From positions 1,302,001-1,366,000 of the forward strand of contig NZ_CP046703.1 of the NCBI RefSeq assembly GCF_009873495.1: a stretch of 64,000 nucleotides of DNA. The letters run 5' to 3'. Below, in pieces: positions 43,117 through 53,363 of the stretch. How positions within the stretch are numbered: position 1 is the first letter of the stretch; each line of letters starts with the position of its first letter. This DNA comes from Nostoc sp. ATCC 53789. GTDB lineage: Bacteria; Cyanobacteriota; Cyanobacteriia; Cyanobacteriales; Nostocaceae. The notes beneath the pieces are model-generated. The model made no database searches, was not told where the DNA came from, and saw nothing but the letters and a program-made list of their open reading frames with translations. The translations under genes were made by a program, and so were the position numbers.

Positions 43117-46100
43117 ATGTTTAAATTAATTGCTCACATCCCTGACTATAGTATTACAAGTTTAATTTATGAAGCTGCTGCCACAGTAATTTATCGAGCA
43201 TACTCCAAGGCTAACGGACACTCAGTTGTTATCAAACTGCTCAAAGCAGAGTATCCCAGTATCAAAGAGATTGCCCAACTCAAGCACGAATACGAAATCA
43301 TCCAAAATCTGAATATTGCAGGTGTAATTAGAGCTTATGAATTAATCAGTTATGACAACGGCTACAATAATGGTCTAGCACTGGTTTTAGAAGACTTTGG
43401 TGGAGAAACCTTAAAACATCAGATATCTACGACAGGGATTGAACTTACAAAATTTCTTAATATTGCCAATCAAATTACTGAAACATTGGGAGAGTTACAT
43501 ACCCATCACATTATCCATAAGGATATTAAGCCCGAAAACATTCTTTATAACCCCAATACCGAAAAAATAAAACTGATTGATTTCAGCATCGCTTCGCTGT
43601 TATCCAAAGAAAGTCCAGAAATTACTAGCCTCAACCTTCTAGAAGGAACACTGGCTTATATGTCGCCAGAGCAGACCGGACGTATCAACCGAACCTTAGA
43701 TTATCGGACAGATTTTTACTCATTAGGTGTCAGTTTCTACGAAATGCTGACTGGTCAGCTTCCCTTCCCCAATGCTCAAGACTCAATGGAGTTGGTGCAT
43801 TGTCACATTGCGAAAATTCCTGTAGCTCCGCACGAGATTAATCCTAATGTACCACTGGCAATCTCTGCGATCGCTATGAAACTTCTAAGCAAAACTGCTG
43901 AAGACCGTTACCAGAGTGCTTATGGGTTAAAGGCTGACCTAGAACAAGCAGCAATACAACTACAAACAAAAGGCAGCATTGACCTTTTTAGCTTAGGTCA
44001 ACAGGATTTTTCGCATCAATTCCAAATAGCTCAAAAACTTTATGGTCGGGAAGTAGAAGTAGCAGCTTTAATGGCTGCCTTTGAAAAAGTTAGTCTTGGT
44101 TCCAGCGAAGTTGTGTTGGTAGGAGGATACTCAGGTATCGGCAAATCCTCACTAGTTAACGAAGTTCACAAACCGATTGTGCGGCAACGAGGTTACTTCA
44201 TCGGTGGCAAATTTGACCAACTCAAGCGAGATATTCCTTATGCTTCTTTGATTCAAGCATTTCGAGAATTGATGCGACAACTATTAGCTGAAAGCCAAGC
44301 CAGAGTTGAGGTTTGGAAAAATAAATTACTACAAGCATTGGGAGCTAATGGTCAAGTTATTATTGATGTCATCCCGGAAGTAGAATTGATTATCGGACAG
44401 CAAGCGCCTGTACCGCAGTTAGGCGTTGCTGAGTCTCAAAACCGTTTTAATCGGGTGTTTAAGCAATTTATCCATGCGTTTACTGCTGCGGAACATCCCT
44501 TAGTACTGTTTTTAGATGACCTCCAATGGGCAGATGCCGCCTCTGTGAACCTGGTCGAGAATATGATGACTGACCCAGAAAGTCAGTATCTTTTGCTGAT
44601 TGGGGCTTACCGAGATAACGAAGTTAGTCCCACCCATCCACTGATGCTAATGTTAGAGGCAATTCGAGCATCTGGGGCTACGGTTGAAGAGTTGCTCTTG
44701 AAGCCATTAGCAACACCTCATATTACTCAACTGGTTACTGATACGTTCAATTGCGAATTATTTCAGGCAGAACCTTTAGCTGATTTGCTATTTCAAAAAA
44801 CCCAAGGTAATCCCTTTTTCTTAACTCAATTACTAAAAGTATTACATCAAGATAATCTCTTGACATTTGATTATCGTTCGGGTTTATGGCAGTGGGATCT
44901 CAACAGAATTCAAGAACAAGCCATTACCGATAATGTAGTCGATTTAATGGTGAATAAAATTCAGAGATTGTCAGAACCAACGCAGCAAGTTTTACAATTA
45001 GCTGCTTGTGTTGGCAACCGTTTTAATTTAGAAATCCTAGCTGTAGTCAACGAAAAATCTACATCAGCAACAGCAATTGATTTATGGTCAGCTTTGCGGG
45101 CGGGGTTAATTCTACCCTTAAGCGATACTTACAAAATTCCTCAATTGTTGAATCAGTCAGAATTGGCAACATACTGCGATACTGCGGTACAAGTTGACTA
45201 TAAGTTTCTGCACGATCGCGTTCAGCAAGCTGCCTATTCTTTAATTCCAACCGACCAGCAAAAACAAGTACACCTGAAGGTAGGAAAATTACTATTACAC
45301 AATAGTGAAAAAGCCCAGTTGGAAGAGCATCTTTTTGAGATCGTCAACCACCTCAATGCTGGCAGTTCATTGATTGTGGAACCAGCAGAAAGATATGAAC
45401 TGTCAGAATTAAATCTGAAAGCAGGGCAGCGAGCAAAATCATCTTCGGCGTTTGTAACTGCGCTCAAATTGCTAGAAACAGGGATGAATTATCTACCTGT
45501 AAATAGCTGGAAAGATAAATATTTACTTACATTAACTTTATATTTACAAGTTGGAGAAGCAGAATTTTTAAATGGTAACTATGAAAAAGCCTTGCTGATT
45601 TTTGAGCAGACTTTCAACAAGGTTCAAACTACTCTTGATATGTGCCGAGTAAATGAATATCGGATTATGTGTTATCGCATGGAGAATGATTTAAACTCCG
45701 CATATAAAATTGGGTTAAACACCTTGGAACTTTTAGGTTTTGAGTTTGCAGCTTATCCCGATGATGCATATCTATTAGAAAAACTCAATCAAACAAAAAA
45801 AGTTATTGGCGATCGCTCAACTTTTAGTCTCGCAGAATTACCACAAATGCAAGACGAGGAGAAGCTAATAGCTCAACGCATCTTAAAAGAAGTTTGGCCC
45901 ATTGCCTACTTTTTAGGATCTAAAGCGTTGCATATTACATCAATGAATATAACTCAACTTTCAGTTCAGTATGGCAACTCAAGAATTTCTGTATTTGGTT
46001 ACATGCTGTATTCTTTCAACTTAGTATTTGAATATGGTGAGGTAGATTCAGGTTATGAATTTGGTGAATTATCTCTGCGTTTGCATGAAATTTTAAGAAC

Positions 46101-48579
46101 GAAGGAATTGGAAGCGAATATTTTGAATATGTGGGGAGGTTTAATCTGTCACTACAAAGACCATATTAGCCAGGGTAAGCCTTATTTATTAAAAGGATTT
46201 AATAGTGGTTTAGAAACAGGTTCTTATCAATGGTCTGGTTATTGTTCAGTTAATTTTTTATGGCAATGCTTATTTGGCAATGAATCTTTAGAAAAAACCG
46301 CAGAAGTAGCCAAAGATTTTATTCCTAGCCTCCGCAAGATTGACAAAAATATGTTGAACTACCATCTGCTGGCTATGGAAGCGATCGCTAACTTGACTAA
46401 GCCAGCAGGCAAGATTGACGAACTTGTTGGCACTTGGGCAGATGAACGGCAAGTGCTAGAGTTTGCGTTAGCATCTTCGGATATGTTGAGTGCATTTGTG
46501 GTTTACATCTATAAACTGGCACTCTGTAACTGGTATGGAGAGTATACCAAAGCTGTTGAGTATGCAGAGAATGCCGAAAAATTTGTTGCGGGAGCGCGAG
46601 GAATTTTTATTAATCCTGTTTTCTATTTTCACCAAAGTATTGCCTTAGCAGGGGCTTATGCGGAGGTAGATATCGCAACTCAAGTCATTTATCTGCATAA
46701 ACTAAATGCCAACTTAGAAAAATTCCAGCAATGGGCAATGCACTGCCCAACCAATTATCAACACAAGTTTCTGCTGATTCAAGCTGAAATTGCTCGGATT
46801 TCTAAACAAGATTATCAGGCAATGGAGCTGTACGATTTAGCGATCGCTTCTGCTGCCGAAAATGGTTATTTACAAAATGAAGCCTTAGCAAACGAACTTG
46901 CATTTCGATTTTACTTGGATAAGGATAGAATAAACTTTGCCAAAGTTTATTTTAAAGAAGCCCGCTATCGGTATCTCAAGTGGGAAGCTACAGGTAAAGT
47001 TCGGCAACTGGATGAACAATACTCCCAACTTTTTAGAGATCCAGCCGGGGAGGTAAACGGGCGGGGTACGGCTACAAAGCAGATTCGGGATATTTCTGAA
47101 GCTAAAACCCAAACTTTAGATTTAAGCACAGCAATTAAAGCGTCTCAAGCACTCTCAAGCGAGATGGAGTTAAATCCTCTGCTGGAGAAAATGATGACGA
47201 TCGCGATCGAGAATGCTGGTGCCCAAATGGGTTATCTACTTGTAAAACGAGAGAACCAGTGGGTGATCGAAGCCGAAGGAAGCATTGATCGAGATGAGGT
47301 GACAGTGCGATCGTCTAGTCTGTTTCAAGTAAAGCATAAGCTACCAGTTTTGCTGATTAACTATGTTGAAAGAACAAAAGAAAATTTGGTTTTAGACGAT
47401 GCTAGCCACACAGAGCGTTTTGTAAGTGACAACTATATTGTTGCCAATCAACCCAAATCAATTTTGTGTTTGCCTTTCTCTCATCAGGGTAAGCTAACTG
47501 GAGTTCTTTACCTGGAAAATAACCTCACTACCGGAGTCTTTACCGCAGATCGATTAGAAGTACTGAACTTATTAACTTCGCAAGTTTCCATCTCTATAGA
47601 AAATGCTCGGCTCTACACAAATTTGCACATATACTCCCAGGAGTTAGAAATTTCGGAAACACAAGCGCGTGAGAAAGCAAAGCAGCTAGAACACACGCTC
47701 GATGAATTGAAGCTTACCCAGTCTCAGATGGTGCAAAGCGAAAAAATGTCTAGCCTAGGGCAGTTGGTGGCAGGTGTTGCTCACGAAATTAATAACCCAG
47801 TCAGCTTTATCTACGGCAACCTGACTTACGTAAATAATTATGTCAAAGACTTGATGAGTGTAGTACAACTTTATCAGCAGCAAAACCAGAATTTACCACC
47901 TCAAGTTCAAAATGAAATAGATGAAATTGACTTAGATTTTTTGATGGAAGACTTACCGAAGCTGTTAGCTTCCATGCAAGTGGGAACCGATCGCATTCGT
48001 CAAATTGTATTATCTTTACGAAACTTTTCCCGCCTAGACGAAGCTGATGTTAAAGCCGTTAATATCCATGAGGGCATTGATAGTACCCTAATGATTTTGC
48101 AAAATCGGCTCAAACCGCAACCAGATTCTCCCGGAATTCAGGTAATACAGGAATATGGCAACCTGCCACCTGTAGAGTGCTACCCTGGACAACTGAATCA
48201 GGTATTTATGAACCTGCTCGCAAATGCGATCGACTCTTTAGAGGAATTTAACGAACATCGGACTTATGCCGATATCGCACTTCAGCCAAGTATCATTACA
48301 ATTCGTACTACTGTTGAAGGCGATTTCGCCGTCATTCGCATTGCTGACAACGGTTCTGGTATCAGTGAAAATGTGCGATCGCAACTCTTCACACCCTTTT
48401 TCACTACCAAAGCTGTTGGTAAAGGCACTGGTTTAGGGTTATCCATTAGTTACCAGATTGTGACTAAAAAGCATCGAGGACAGTTAGAATGTGTATCCGT
48501 TTTAGGACAAGGGGCTGAATTTATTGTTTCTATCCCCCTTCAGGCAAGGCTAGTACCGCAAGGCGGAATTAAAAATTAA
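43117..48579 (+). CDS. Serine/threonine kinase - AAA ATPase - GAF - histidine kinase
   Basis: A single 1820-residue protein. Residues 10-270 form a Ser/Thr kinase with ATP lysine K39, catalytic loop HKDIKPEN (D135, N140) and metal-binding aspartate D154 in a DFS (not DFG) triplet. Residues about 300-660 are an AAA/STAND-type ATPase with P-loop GYSGIGKSS near 337 and [10 protein letters not shown] as Walker B. A long TPR-like helical region reaches about 1320. A GAF domain spans about 1345-1500. The histidine kinase has H1556 in [10 protein letters not shown] box near 1699-1703, DNGSG near 1744 and [11 protein letters not shown]. This is the HstK-type multi-kinase known in Nostoc/Anabaena. Input signals and the response regulator are unknown. 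The stop codon lies in an AATTAAA heptamer repeat. Confidence 0.95.
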   Translation: MFKLIAHIPDYSITSLIYEAAATVIYRAYSKANGHSVVIKLLKAEYPSIKEIAQLKHEYEIIQNLNIAGVIRAYELISYDNGYNNGLALVLEDFGGETLKHQISTTGIELTKFLNIANQITETLGELHTHHIIHKDIKPENILYNPNTEKIKLIDFSIASLLSKESPEITSLNLLEGTLAYMSPEQTGRINRTLDYRTDFYSLGVSFYEMLTGQLPFPNAQDSMELVHCHIAKIPVAPHEINPNVPLAISAIAMKLLSKTAEDRYQSAYGLKADLEQAAIQLQTKGSIDLFSLGQQDFSHQFQIAQKLYGREVEVAALMAAFEKVSLGSSEVVLVGGYSGIGKSSLVNEVHKPIVRQRGYFIGGKFDQLKRDIPYASLIQAFRELMRQLLAESQARVEVWKNKLLQALGANGQVIIDVIPEVELIIGQQAPVPQLGVAESQNRFNRVFKQFIHAFTAAEHPLVLFLDDLQWADAASVNLVENMMTDPESQYLLLIGAYRDNEVSPTHPLMLMLEAIRASGATVEELLLKPLATPHITQLVTDTFNCELFQAEPLADLLFQKTQGNPFFLTQLLKVLHQDNLLTFDYRSGLWQWDLNRIQEQAITDNVVDLMVNKIQRLSEPTQQVLQLAACVGNRFNLEILAVVNEKSTSATAIDLWSALRAGLILPLSDTYKIPQLLNQSELATYCDTAVQVDYKFLHDRVQQAAYSLIPTDQQKQVHLKVGKLLLHNSEKAQLEEHLFEIVNHLNAGSSLIVEPAERYELSELNLKAGQRAKSSSAFVTALKLLETGMNYLPVNSWKDKYLLTLTLYLQVGEAEFLNGNYEKALLIFEQTFNKVQTTLDMCRVNEYRIMCYRMENDLNSAYKIGLNTLELLGFEFAAYPDDAYLLEKLNQTKKVIGDRSTFSLAELPQMQDEEKLIAQRILKEVWPIAYFLGSKALHITSMNITQLSVQYGNSRISVFGYMLYSFNLVFEYGEVDSGYEFGELSLRLHEILRTKELEANILNMWGGLICHYKDHISQGKPYLLKGFNSGLETGSYQWSGYCSVNFLWQCLFGNESLEKTAEVAKDFIPSLRKIDKNMLNYHLLAMEAIANLTKPAGKIDELVGTWADERQVLEFALASSDMLSAFVVYIYKLALCNWYGEYTKAVEYAENAEKFVAGARGIFINPVFYFHQSIALAGAYAEVDIATQVIYLHKLNANLEKFQQWAMHCPTNYQHKFLLIQAEIARISKQDYQAMELYDLAIASAAENGYLQNEALANELAFRFYLDKDRINFAKVYFKEARYRYLKWEATGKVRQLDEQYSQLFRDPAGEVNGRGTATKQIRDISEAKTQTLDLSTAIKASQALSSEMELNPLLEKMMTIAIENAGAQMGYLLVKRENQWVIEAEGSIDRDEVTVRSSSLFQVKHKLPVLLINYVERTKENLVLDDASHTERFVSDNYIVANQPKSILCLPFSHQGKLTGVLYLENNLTTGVFTADRLEVLNLLTSQVSISIENARLYTNLHIYSQELEISETQAREKAKQLEHTLDELKLTQSQMVQSEKMSSLGQLVAGVAHEINNPVSFIYGNLTYVNNYVKDLMSVVQLYQQQNQNLPPQVQNEIDEIDLDFLMEDLPKLLASMQVGTDRIRQIVLSLRNFSRLDEADVKAVNIHEGIDSTLMILQNRLKPQPDSPGIQVIQEYGNLPPVECYPGQLNQVFMNLLANAIDSLEEFNEHRTYADIALQPSIITIRTTVEGDFAVIRIADNGSGISENVRSQLFTPFFTTKAVGKGTGLGLSISYQIVTKKHRGQLECVSVLGQGAEFIVSIPLQARLVPQGGIKN

Positions 48580-48590
48580 AAATTAAAAAT
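48564..48590. repeat. Heptanucleotide repeat AATTAAA spanning a stop codon
   Basis: Three to four tandem AATTAAA units. The TAA stop of the multi-kinase gene (48577-48579) is part of the repeat, so the last codons of the protein come from repeat DNA. Confidence 0.75.
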
Positions 48591-49006
48591 GAATACAGCG
48601 TAAGCATTTCATTTATTTATGAGTGGTTTATTTCCGCCGTTTTGTACTGGAAGCAAGAAGATTACACTGAGCAACAAAATACGAGGTGCTATTTTTAGCA
48701 CCAAAAAATATGATTTCCAATTTACCTAATGGTAGTTTTTTCCTTTGACGAACCCAAATGGGCTGAATCTCAACTGAATCTCAAAACTATCTATCGCGTT
48801 TAGGAAAGGCAACTTTTTCTCGCAGCAAAATCCGGTGGCAACTGCGATCGCTTTCATACAACGAGTTAATTGTTGCTTTGTGCCTTTTGCAGCAAACATT
48901 GACGCTTCTTCTATTGTCAAGGCAGTGAGTGCGATCGCTCTTTAGACAACCTACTTGGGTATCAGCCAAGGGTGTTGCATAAATGCAGAGTGAATCAGTT
49001 ACTTTT

Positions 49007-49079
49007 GGGGGTAAGACTTCTTCCCCATCCTCCCACACCTCCCACACTCCTTGGATTTCTCACAAGTGAGAAATCCAGG
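49007..49079. repeat. Family-D miniature element, partial copy
   Basis: Matches the right half of the element at 31201-31327 nearly base for base (GTAAGACTTCTTCCCCATCC, the C-rich block, then TGGATTTCTCAC and GTGAGAAATCCAGG). The left end seems to be missing. Confidence 0.6.
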
Positions 49080-49086
49080 GTAACGG

Positions 49087-49166
49087 CAATACTTGTCGGG
49101 TTTTGGGGAAAAGGGGAAAGAAAAAACCTTTAACCTTTTTCCCAAACCCAATTCCGAAATTTTGAG
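49087..49166. repeat. Family-A miniature element, degenerate copy
   Basis: Starts CAATACTTGTCGGGTTTTGG like a family-A end. It then contains the complement of the interior seen in the copies at 2994 and 62289 (CCCAAACCCAATTCCGA), but no clear opposite end or target duplication. Confidence 0.5.
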
Positions 49167-49273
49167 TTTTTGAGACGCGATAAATCGCCGTCTCTACAAG
49201 TGTTTTAGTCTTATCTGAACTGTATTGAGTTAAAATCGACTAAAATTGACTAAATAGCAGTTAATACTTTGTA

Positions 49274-50077
49274 ATGAATCCCTACGCTATCCTTAATCAG
49301 ACCAAACTTCAGCGTGTTAGTGATGGCATAACCCGACCTCTACTAGAAAATTGCGAGACTGCCTCACATATCCTTATTTTAGTCTGGCCACAACTTGGGG
49401 ATTTTGATAGTCTTGAATATGCGTGGTGGTTACAGCGCGAAGCTAAAAAATTGCCTCCTGAAAAACTCGCTATTTGTGCAGTCGGAATTGGCGATCGCGC
49501 TTCTGGAACAAAATTCTGCGAATATACAGGATTTCCAGCCGAAAATTTATTTATTGAACCTAATGCAGAACTACATCAACAACTCAAACTTTATTCAGGT
49601 CTGAATCTCCCTATCCCTGGAATTTCCCCTACTCAGAAAGCTTGGCTAAATCTACTGTTCATGTGTGCAGGGTTTGGAAGTCCTGGAACCCTAAGAGAAG
49701 TTTTTCGAGGATACAGGGGCGATCGTCAAGCCCCTCAACTCATTGAAAATGATGAAATTATTCAAGGTACTCCTCTACCTGCGTTTCAAGGCTCGTTTTT
49801 CCAATTAGCTGGAGGAATTGGGTTTCAACGTCCCTTTGAATTAGCTACTCTACGGCTACGGAATATGGTGGAAGTTCTGAGCAATTGGCATACTTATGTA
49901 CCTAATTCTGCCTACTTAACTCAGCGTGGTGGAACTTTTCTGTTTGATACCCAAGGTCAGTTACTTTACGAACATCGAGATCCAGGAATTTTGGGCTTTG
50001 CTGCTAATATGAGTCAGCCCCTATCATTTTTATCCCTTATCGAAACAGATAGCTTTACCTCAATTCATAATTCATAA
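49274..50077 (+). CDS. Peroxiredoxin-like (AhpC/TSA-type) protein lacking the active cysteine
   Basis: A 267-residue protein of the cyanobacterial peroxiredoxin-like group: LILVWPQLGDFDSLEYAWWLQRE at the position of the thioredoxin-fold active site, then LAICAVGIGDRASGTKFCEYTGFPAENLF, the FQLAGGIGFQRPFE block and GTFLFDTQGQLLYEHRDPGILGFA, where the second half of the fold ends. The site that carries the peroxidatic Cys in true peroxiredoxins reads WPQLGD with no cysteine, so peroxidase activity by the usual route is doubtful. Its ATG follows TTTGTA; no strong ribosome site is seen. The stop codon lies in an ATTCATA heptamer repeat. Confidence 0.8.
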   Translation: MNPYAILNQTKLQRVSDGITRPLLENCETASHILILVWPQLGDFDSLEYAWWLQREAKKLPPEKLAICAVGIGDRASGTKFCEYTGFPAENLFIEPNAELHQQLKLYSGLNLPIPGISPTQKAWLNLLFMCAGFGSPGTLREVFRGYRGDRQAPQLIENDEIIQGTPLPAFQGSFFQLAGGIGFQRPFELATLRLRNMVEVLSNWHTYVPNSAYLTQRGGTFLFDTQGQLLYEHRDPGILGFAANMSQPLSFLSLIETDSFTSIHNS

Positions 50078-50093
50078 TTCATAATTCATAATT
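50062..50093. repeat. Heptanucleotide repeat ATTCATA spanning a stop codon
   Basis: Four tandem ATTCATA units. The stop TAA of the peroxiredoxin-like gene (50075-50077) falls within the array, and the last residues (HNS) are encoded by it. Confidence 0.75.
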
Positions 50094-50327
50094 GCTATTT
50101 CAATAATATCTAACATAATAAAGTTGTAAAATTGAACGTTTTTGTGTCTATTTGCCCCATAACAGATGTACATCATCTGGTTGTCTGATGTAGTTAACTA
50201 TCTTCATATTTAATACAAGTACTTTCATTACTTTTGCTCTCTTCAAGTTTGTGAAGTATGAACTATATAGTTACTCAATTTAAGTATTAAATAAAATCAT
50301 TACCAATAGTTTAGGAAAAGCAAAGAC

Positions 50328-50693
50328 GTGAACCGTTTCAAAAAGCTATCCTCAATTGTGTTCTTGCTATTAGCTTTTATTTATCCACCTGGTTTGGCTG
50401 AAGCCAAGGATAACACTCTCAATAATGTTCTCAATGAACAGGCTCTTGACGCACAGACAAAATTAGTTGGAGAGCAAAGTGAAGAGCTTTTGTTAGCTCA
50501 CCGACGGACTCGACGACGTTATCATAGACGGCAACGAACTGGAAAATATTATTATCAACGCCAGAGGAATCGACGACATTATTATAGACGACGCTATCGC
50601 TCTGTAAATTATCACGGACAACCATATCGTCATGGAGAATGGGAACTTGTGCGCGATCGTCATGGACGATTAATATATGATTGGCAGCGTTAA
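50328..50693 (+). CDS. Secreted, highly basic Arg/Tyr/His-rich protein
   Basis: A 121-residue protein from GTG 50328 (AGGAAAAG lies 9-16 bases upstream). It begins with a signal peptide (about 1-26, ending LAEA). After a short acidic stretch there is a very basic region (about 58-105) built from repeats of RRxYHRRQR and RRHYYRRRYR, then the folded-looking end HGEWELVRDRHGRLIYDWQR. Such a composition suggests binding to an acidic polymer such as polysaccharide, nucleic acid or wall, after export. I do not know a named family. Confidence 0.65.
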   Translation: MNRFKKLSSIVFLLLAFIYPPGLAEAKDNTLNNVLNEQALDAQTKLVGEQSEELLLAHRRTRRRYHRRQRTGKYYYQRQRNRRHYYRRRYRSVNYHGQPYRHGEWELVRDRHGRLIYDWQR

Positions 50694-50796
50694 TAGTAAA
50701 CTTTACAGCCAATTTTGCCAGAGAATCTTTATGTGTAAATCCTAACTTAAGCAGACTTGTTCGAGACAAAATAGTGGGTATTGTCCATGTATATTT

Positions 50797-51789
50797 TTAG
50801 TCATTAATTGTTCCATCAGGCATGACTGCACCACGCAGATTTGCACCCGTCAGATTTGTACTACTCATTTCTGCTCTGATCAAATTTGCCTTACTTAAAT
50901 TAGCACCAGTCAAGTCTGTCCTGGCAAGATAGGCATCAACCAAGTCTGTTTCTGTGAGGTTAGCCTGACGCAGGTTAGCCCGACTTAAATCAACTCTATT
51001 TAGCCTTGCAAAACTTAGGTTTACTCCACTCATCTGACATCTAGTCAGTTTAGCATCTGCCATAATTGCACCATACAAATTAACACCTGTAAGTTCGGCA
51101 TCAATGAGATTTGAACGTTCCAATCTAGCGTTCATCAGGTTAGCACCTTTCAAATTAGCACCCCCGATGTTAGTATCTGCCAGAGATGCATTATGCAAAA
51201 TCGCTTCACTCAAGTTAGCATCACTCAAATCGGCATAACGTAGCGTTGCCTCACTCAAATTAGCACCACTCAAATCAACTTTAGATAAGTCTACACCAGT
51301 TAAATCAGCGCCTCGTAGGTCAGCCTTATGAAGATTAGCACCCCGTAGACTAGCAGAGTACATTCTCTTTTCTTCTCGCAGGTTAGCCCCACGCAGGCAC
51401 GCACCAGTTAAATTTGCACCACTCAAATCTGCACCACGTAAATCGGCATTCATCAAGTTAGTATCTAGCATATATGCCAAAGTTAAATTTGCATTACGCA
51501 AATCAGCTCCCTGTAAAGTTGCACCATGTAAATTAGCATCATGCAAGTTGGCGCTGATTAAACTTGCCTGATTTAGGTTCGCACCACTTAGCTTTGTACA
51601 AACTAGGTTTGCGTGATTCAGAATTCCCCGACTTAGATAGCTAAAAATTAGGATAGCATTACCCAAATCTGCTTTATTCAAAGCTATGCCAATCAAGTCT
51701 GCACCAAACAAATTTATTCCATTTAAGTTGGCCTCAATAAATTTTGTTTCTCCATTTTCATAGCGCTTTAGAAGTTCATTGGCATCCAT
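50797..51789 (-). CDS. Pentapeptide-repeat protein
   Basis: About 330 residues from the second methionine (MDANELLKRYENGETKF), which is the usual start of this Nostoc family; an upstream ATG at 51804 adds five residues. From residue 20 to the end it is made of roughly 60 A(D/N)LXX pentapeptides (GADLIGIAL, GANLTGACL...). These fold into a right-handed quadrilateral beta-helix. Function is unknown; the fold is used as scaffold or DNA mimic. One short break (REEKRMYS near residue 145) interrupts the repeat and may be a loop. Confidence 0.93.
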   Translation of the reverse strand: MDANELLKRYENGETKFIEANLNGINLFGADLIGIALNKADLGNAILIFSYLSRGILNHANLVCTKLSGANLNQASLISANLHDANLHGATLQGADLRNANLTLAYMLDTNLMNADLRGADLSGANLTGACLRGANLREEKRMYSASLRGANLHKADLRGADLTGVDLSKVDLSGANLSEATLRYADLSDANLSEAILHNASLADTNIGGANLKGANLMNARLERSNLIDAELTGVNLYGAIMADAKLTRCQMSGVNLSFARLNRVDLSRANLRQANLTETDLVDAYLARTDLTGANLSKANLIRAEMSSTNLTGANLRGAVMPDGTIND

Positions 51790-51859
51790 ATTTTTTCCTA
51801 TCAATTACCACAAATATTTAAATTTTGCTTAGATTAGCAATAATCAAAAATCACCATTA

Positions 51860-52714
51860 TTATTTGGGAGGAGGTGCTATAAATTGACAGGTATTACCAT
51901 CATCATTGAGTCCAATTTTCTGATAAGGATTAACTGGTGTTTTCGTTTCTGGAGATGGATCGTTGTTAAACGGGTTATATCCGGCACTGGGTGATATATC
52001 GCCATATAAAGCTCGCATAGATTGGATAATTGCACTAGCTGCTTGAATATTTTCATCCGGCTTCCCTAGAGAGATAACAGCACTATTTAATTTAGATTCA
52101 AGCTCTCTAAGAGTTGGACAGATATTAAATAATTTCAGCAATAAATCATCAAGTTTTTGAGTCTTGAGTTTCAACCAGTCTTCTTCATTGAAAGTAAATT
52201 TTTTGTCAAGTGCGGAAAATAGAACTATTTTAGCCCTAAGTGGGTTAGTATACTTCATAATATTTTGTCGTAAATCAAACTGATTATATTGATATTTGAT
52301 TTGACTGTTTGGAGATTTATCTATAGAATTTAATGATATTGGTTCCTGTTGATTTAAAAATATTCCTGTTGATTCTTCTTGATGAGGTTTATTTAAAAAT
52401 ATTCCTGTTGGTTCTTCAGGCGTTATATATAGCTTCTGCATCTGATGAAAAATCACATTGGCGATTATGGCGTATTCAGCTTGTTTGTTAAGAGTTTTTA
52501 CAACTTCAGATAAACTATAATTTAAGTTATTGGTAGTAGGATTTAATCTAAATAATTCTTGAATTAATTCTTGTAATTTAAACCTATCTAGCGTCTCTTC
52601 ATCATTCTCCCAAATATTTTTACAAGCTGAGTATATTAATTTTTTAATCCGTTTGGAGTTTTCATGCTGTTCTAAATGTTTAGTTACTGCATCGAGACTA
52701 GATATAGTTTTCAT
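51860..52714 (-). CDS. Helical protein with an internal tandem duplication
   Basis: 284 residues from the methionine at 52714 (MKTISSLDAVTKH); an upstream ATG at 52750 gives twelve more residues that do not look part of the fold. Two helical domains of about 75 residues are related: the N-terminal KLQELIQELFRLNPTTNNLN...FHQMQKLY and the C-terminal KLDDLLLKLFNICPTLRELE...IQSMRALY. They flank a linker with a second small duplication (TGIFLN twice). The tail is Pro-rich. I do not recognise the family. It lies 70 bp from the pentapeptide gene on the same strand and may be co-transcribed. Confidence 0.7.
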   Translation of the reverse strand: MKTISSLDAVTKHLEQHENSKRIKKLIYSACKNIWENDEETLDRFKLQELIQELFRLNPTTNNLNYSLSEVVKTLNKQAEYAIIANVIFHQMQKLYITPEEPTGIFLNKPHQEESTGIFLNQQEPISLNSIDKSPNSQIKYQYNQFDLRQNIMKYTNPLRAKIVLFSALDKKFTFNEEDWLKLKTQKLDDLLLKLFNICPTLRELESKLNSAVISLGKPDENIQAASAIIQSMRALYGDISPSAGYNPFNNDPSPETKTPVNPYQKIGLNDDGNTCQFIAPPPK

Positions 52715-52750
52715 CGGCAAATCTCCAGCACAAGTATTAAATAGGAACAA

Positions 52751-53363
52751 ATGATAAAGCTAACCTTTTCAACGTAACTCGTAAAATCTTTTTCTCGGAA
52801 CATTCTCTGTGTCGAAAGTGGCTTATAAGTTATTTATTTAACCGCAGAGGCACAGCAGAAAGTCTGAGACCAGGCATCAGATTTTCTCAAATAGAGAAGT
52901 TATAGAAAAGAGGTTTAGAGAGGAATTCACTTTCGATAATTTATACTTGCTTTGAAAGGGCTGGTCTTATGTTATACCCTTTTTATCTAGCTTGTGTAGT
53001 CATGTCGAAGCACTTTGCCTAGAGTTGGCACAAGGTAATGATGCCTACAGTTTCAAGGTAATCTCAAGTACTACCGCATCCATTGACGACATCCGCAATT
53101 GCCGAAAGCCCTGCTGATGTGGGCTATTGGAGTTATGAGTGGCGTGTTGGTGGTAAATCTGGTGCGAAGTCGCAGAAATTGCCTGAAAAAATGCGAATCA
53201 TCTAGCTCAAACTCTAAATTGGCTGTTTTAGTAGGTAGCTGCTGATATTGTCGCTATTTTAAGTACAAGCTCCGGTTGTATAAATATTCTAATTATTTGA
53301 GCCAGGTTCCCATAGCTTACACTGACTTGTTATATTATAGCTAATAGCTATGTGTTACTTAGA
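52751..53363. other. Gap of 600 bp without a supported gene
   Basis: A half copy of the ACCGCAGAGGCACAG repeat lies near 52841. A plus-strand stretch at about 53090-53235 stays open for some 48 codons after a stop, but shows no family. This may be decayed coding DNA. Confidence 0.4.

Larger units (their letters stand above)
48580..49273. other. Repeat-rich gap after the multi-kinase
   Basis: No gene is supported; short minus-strand frames at 48726-49047 overlap one another and repeat DNA. It holds a hairpin GGTGCT/AGCACC at 48685-48702, a family-D copy, a family-A copy, and the palindromic GAGACG/CGTCTC repeat at 49172-49195. Confidence 0.6.

Noticed and set aside
48726..49047. Overlapping minus-strand frames of 64 and 86 codons.
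   Set aside because: They overlap each other and run into the family-D repeat; no conserved features.
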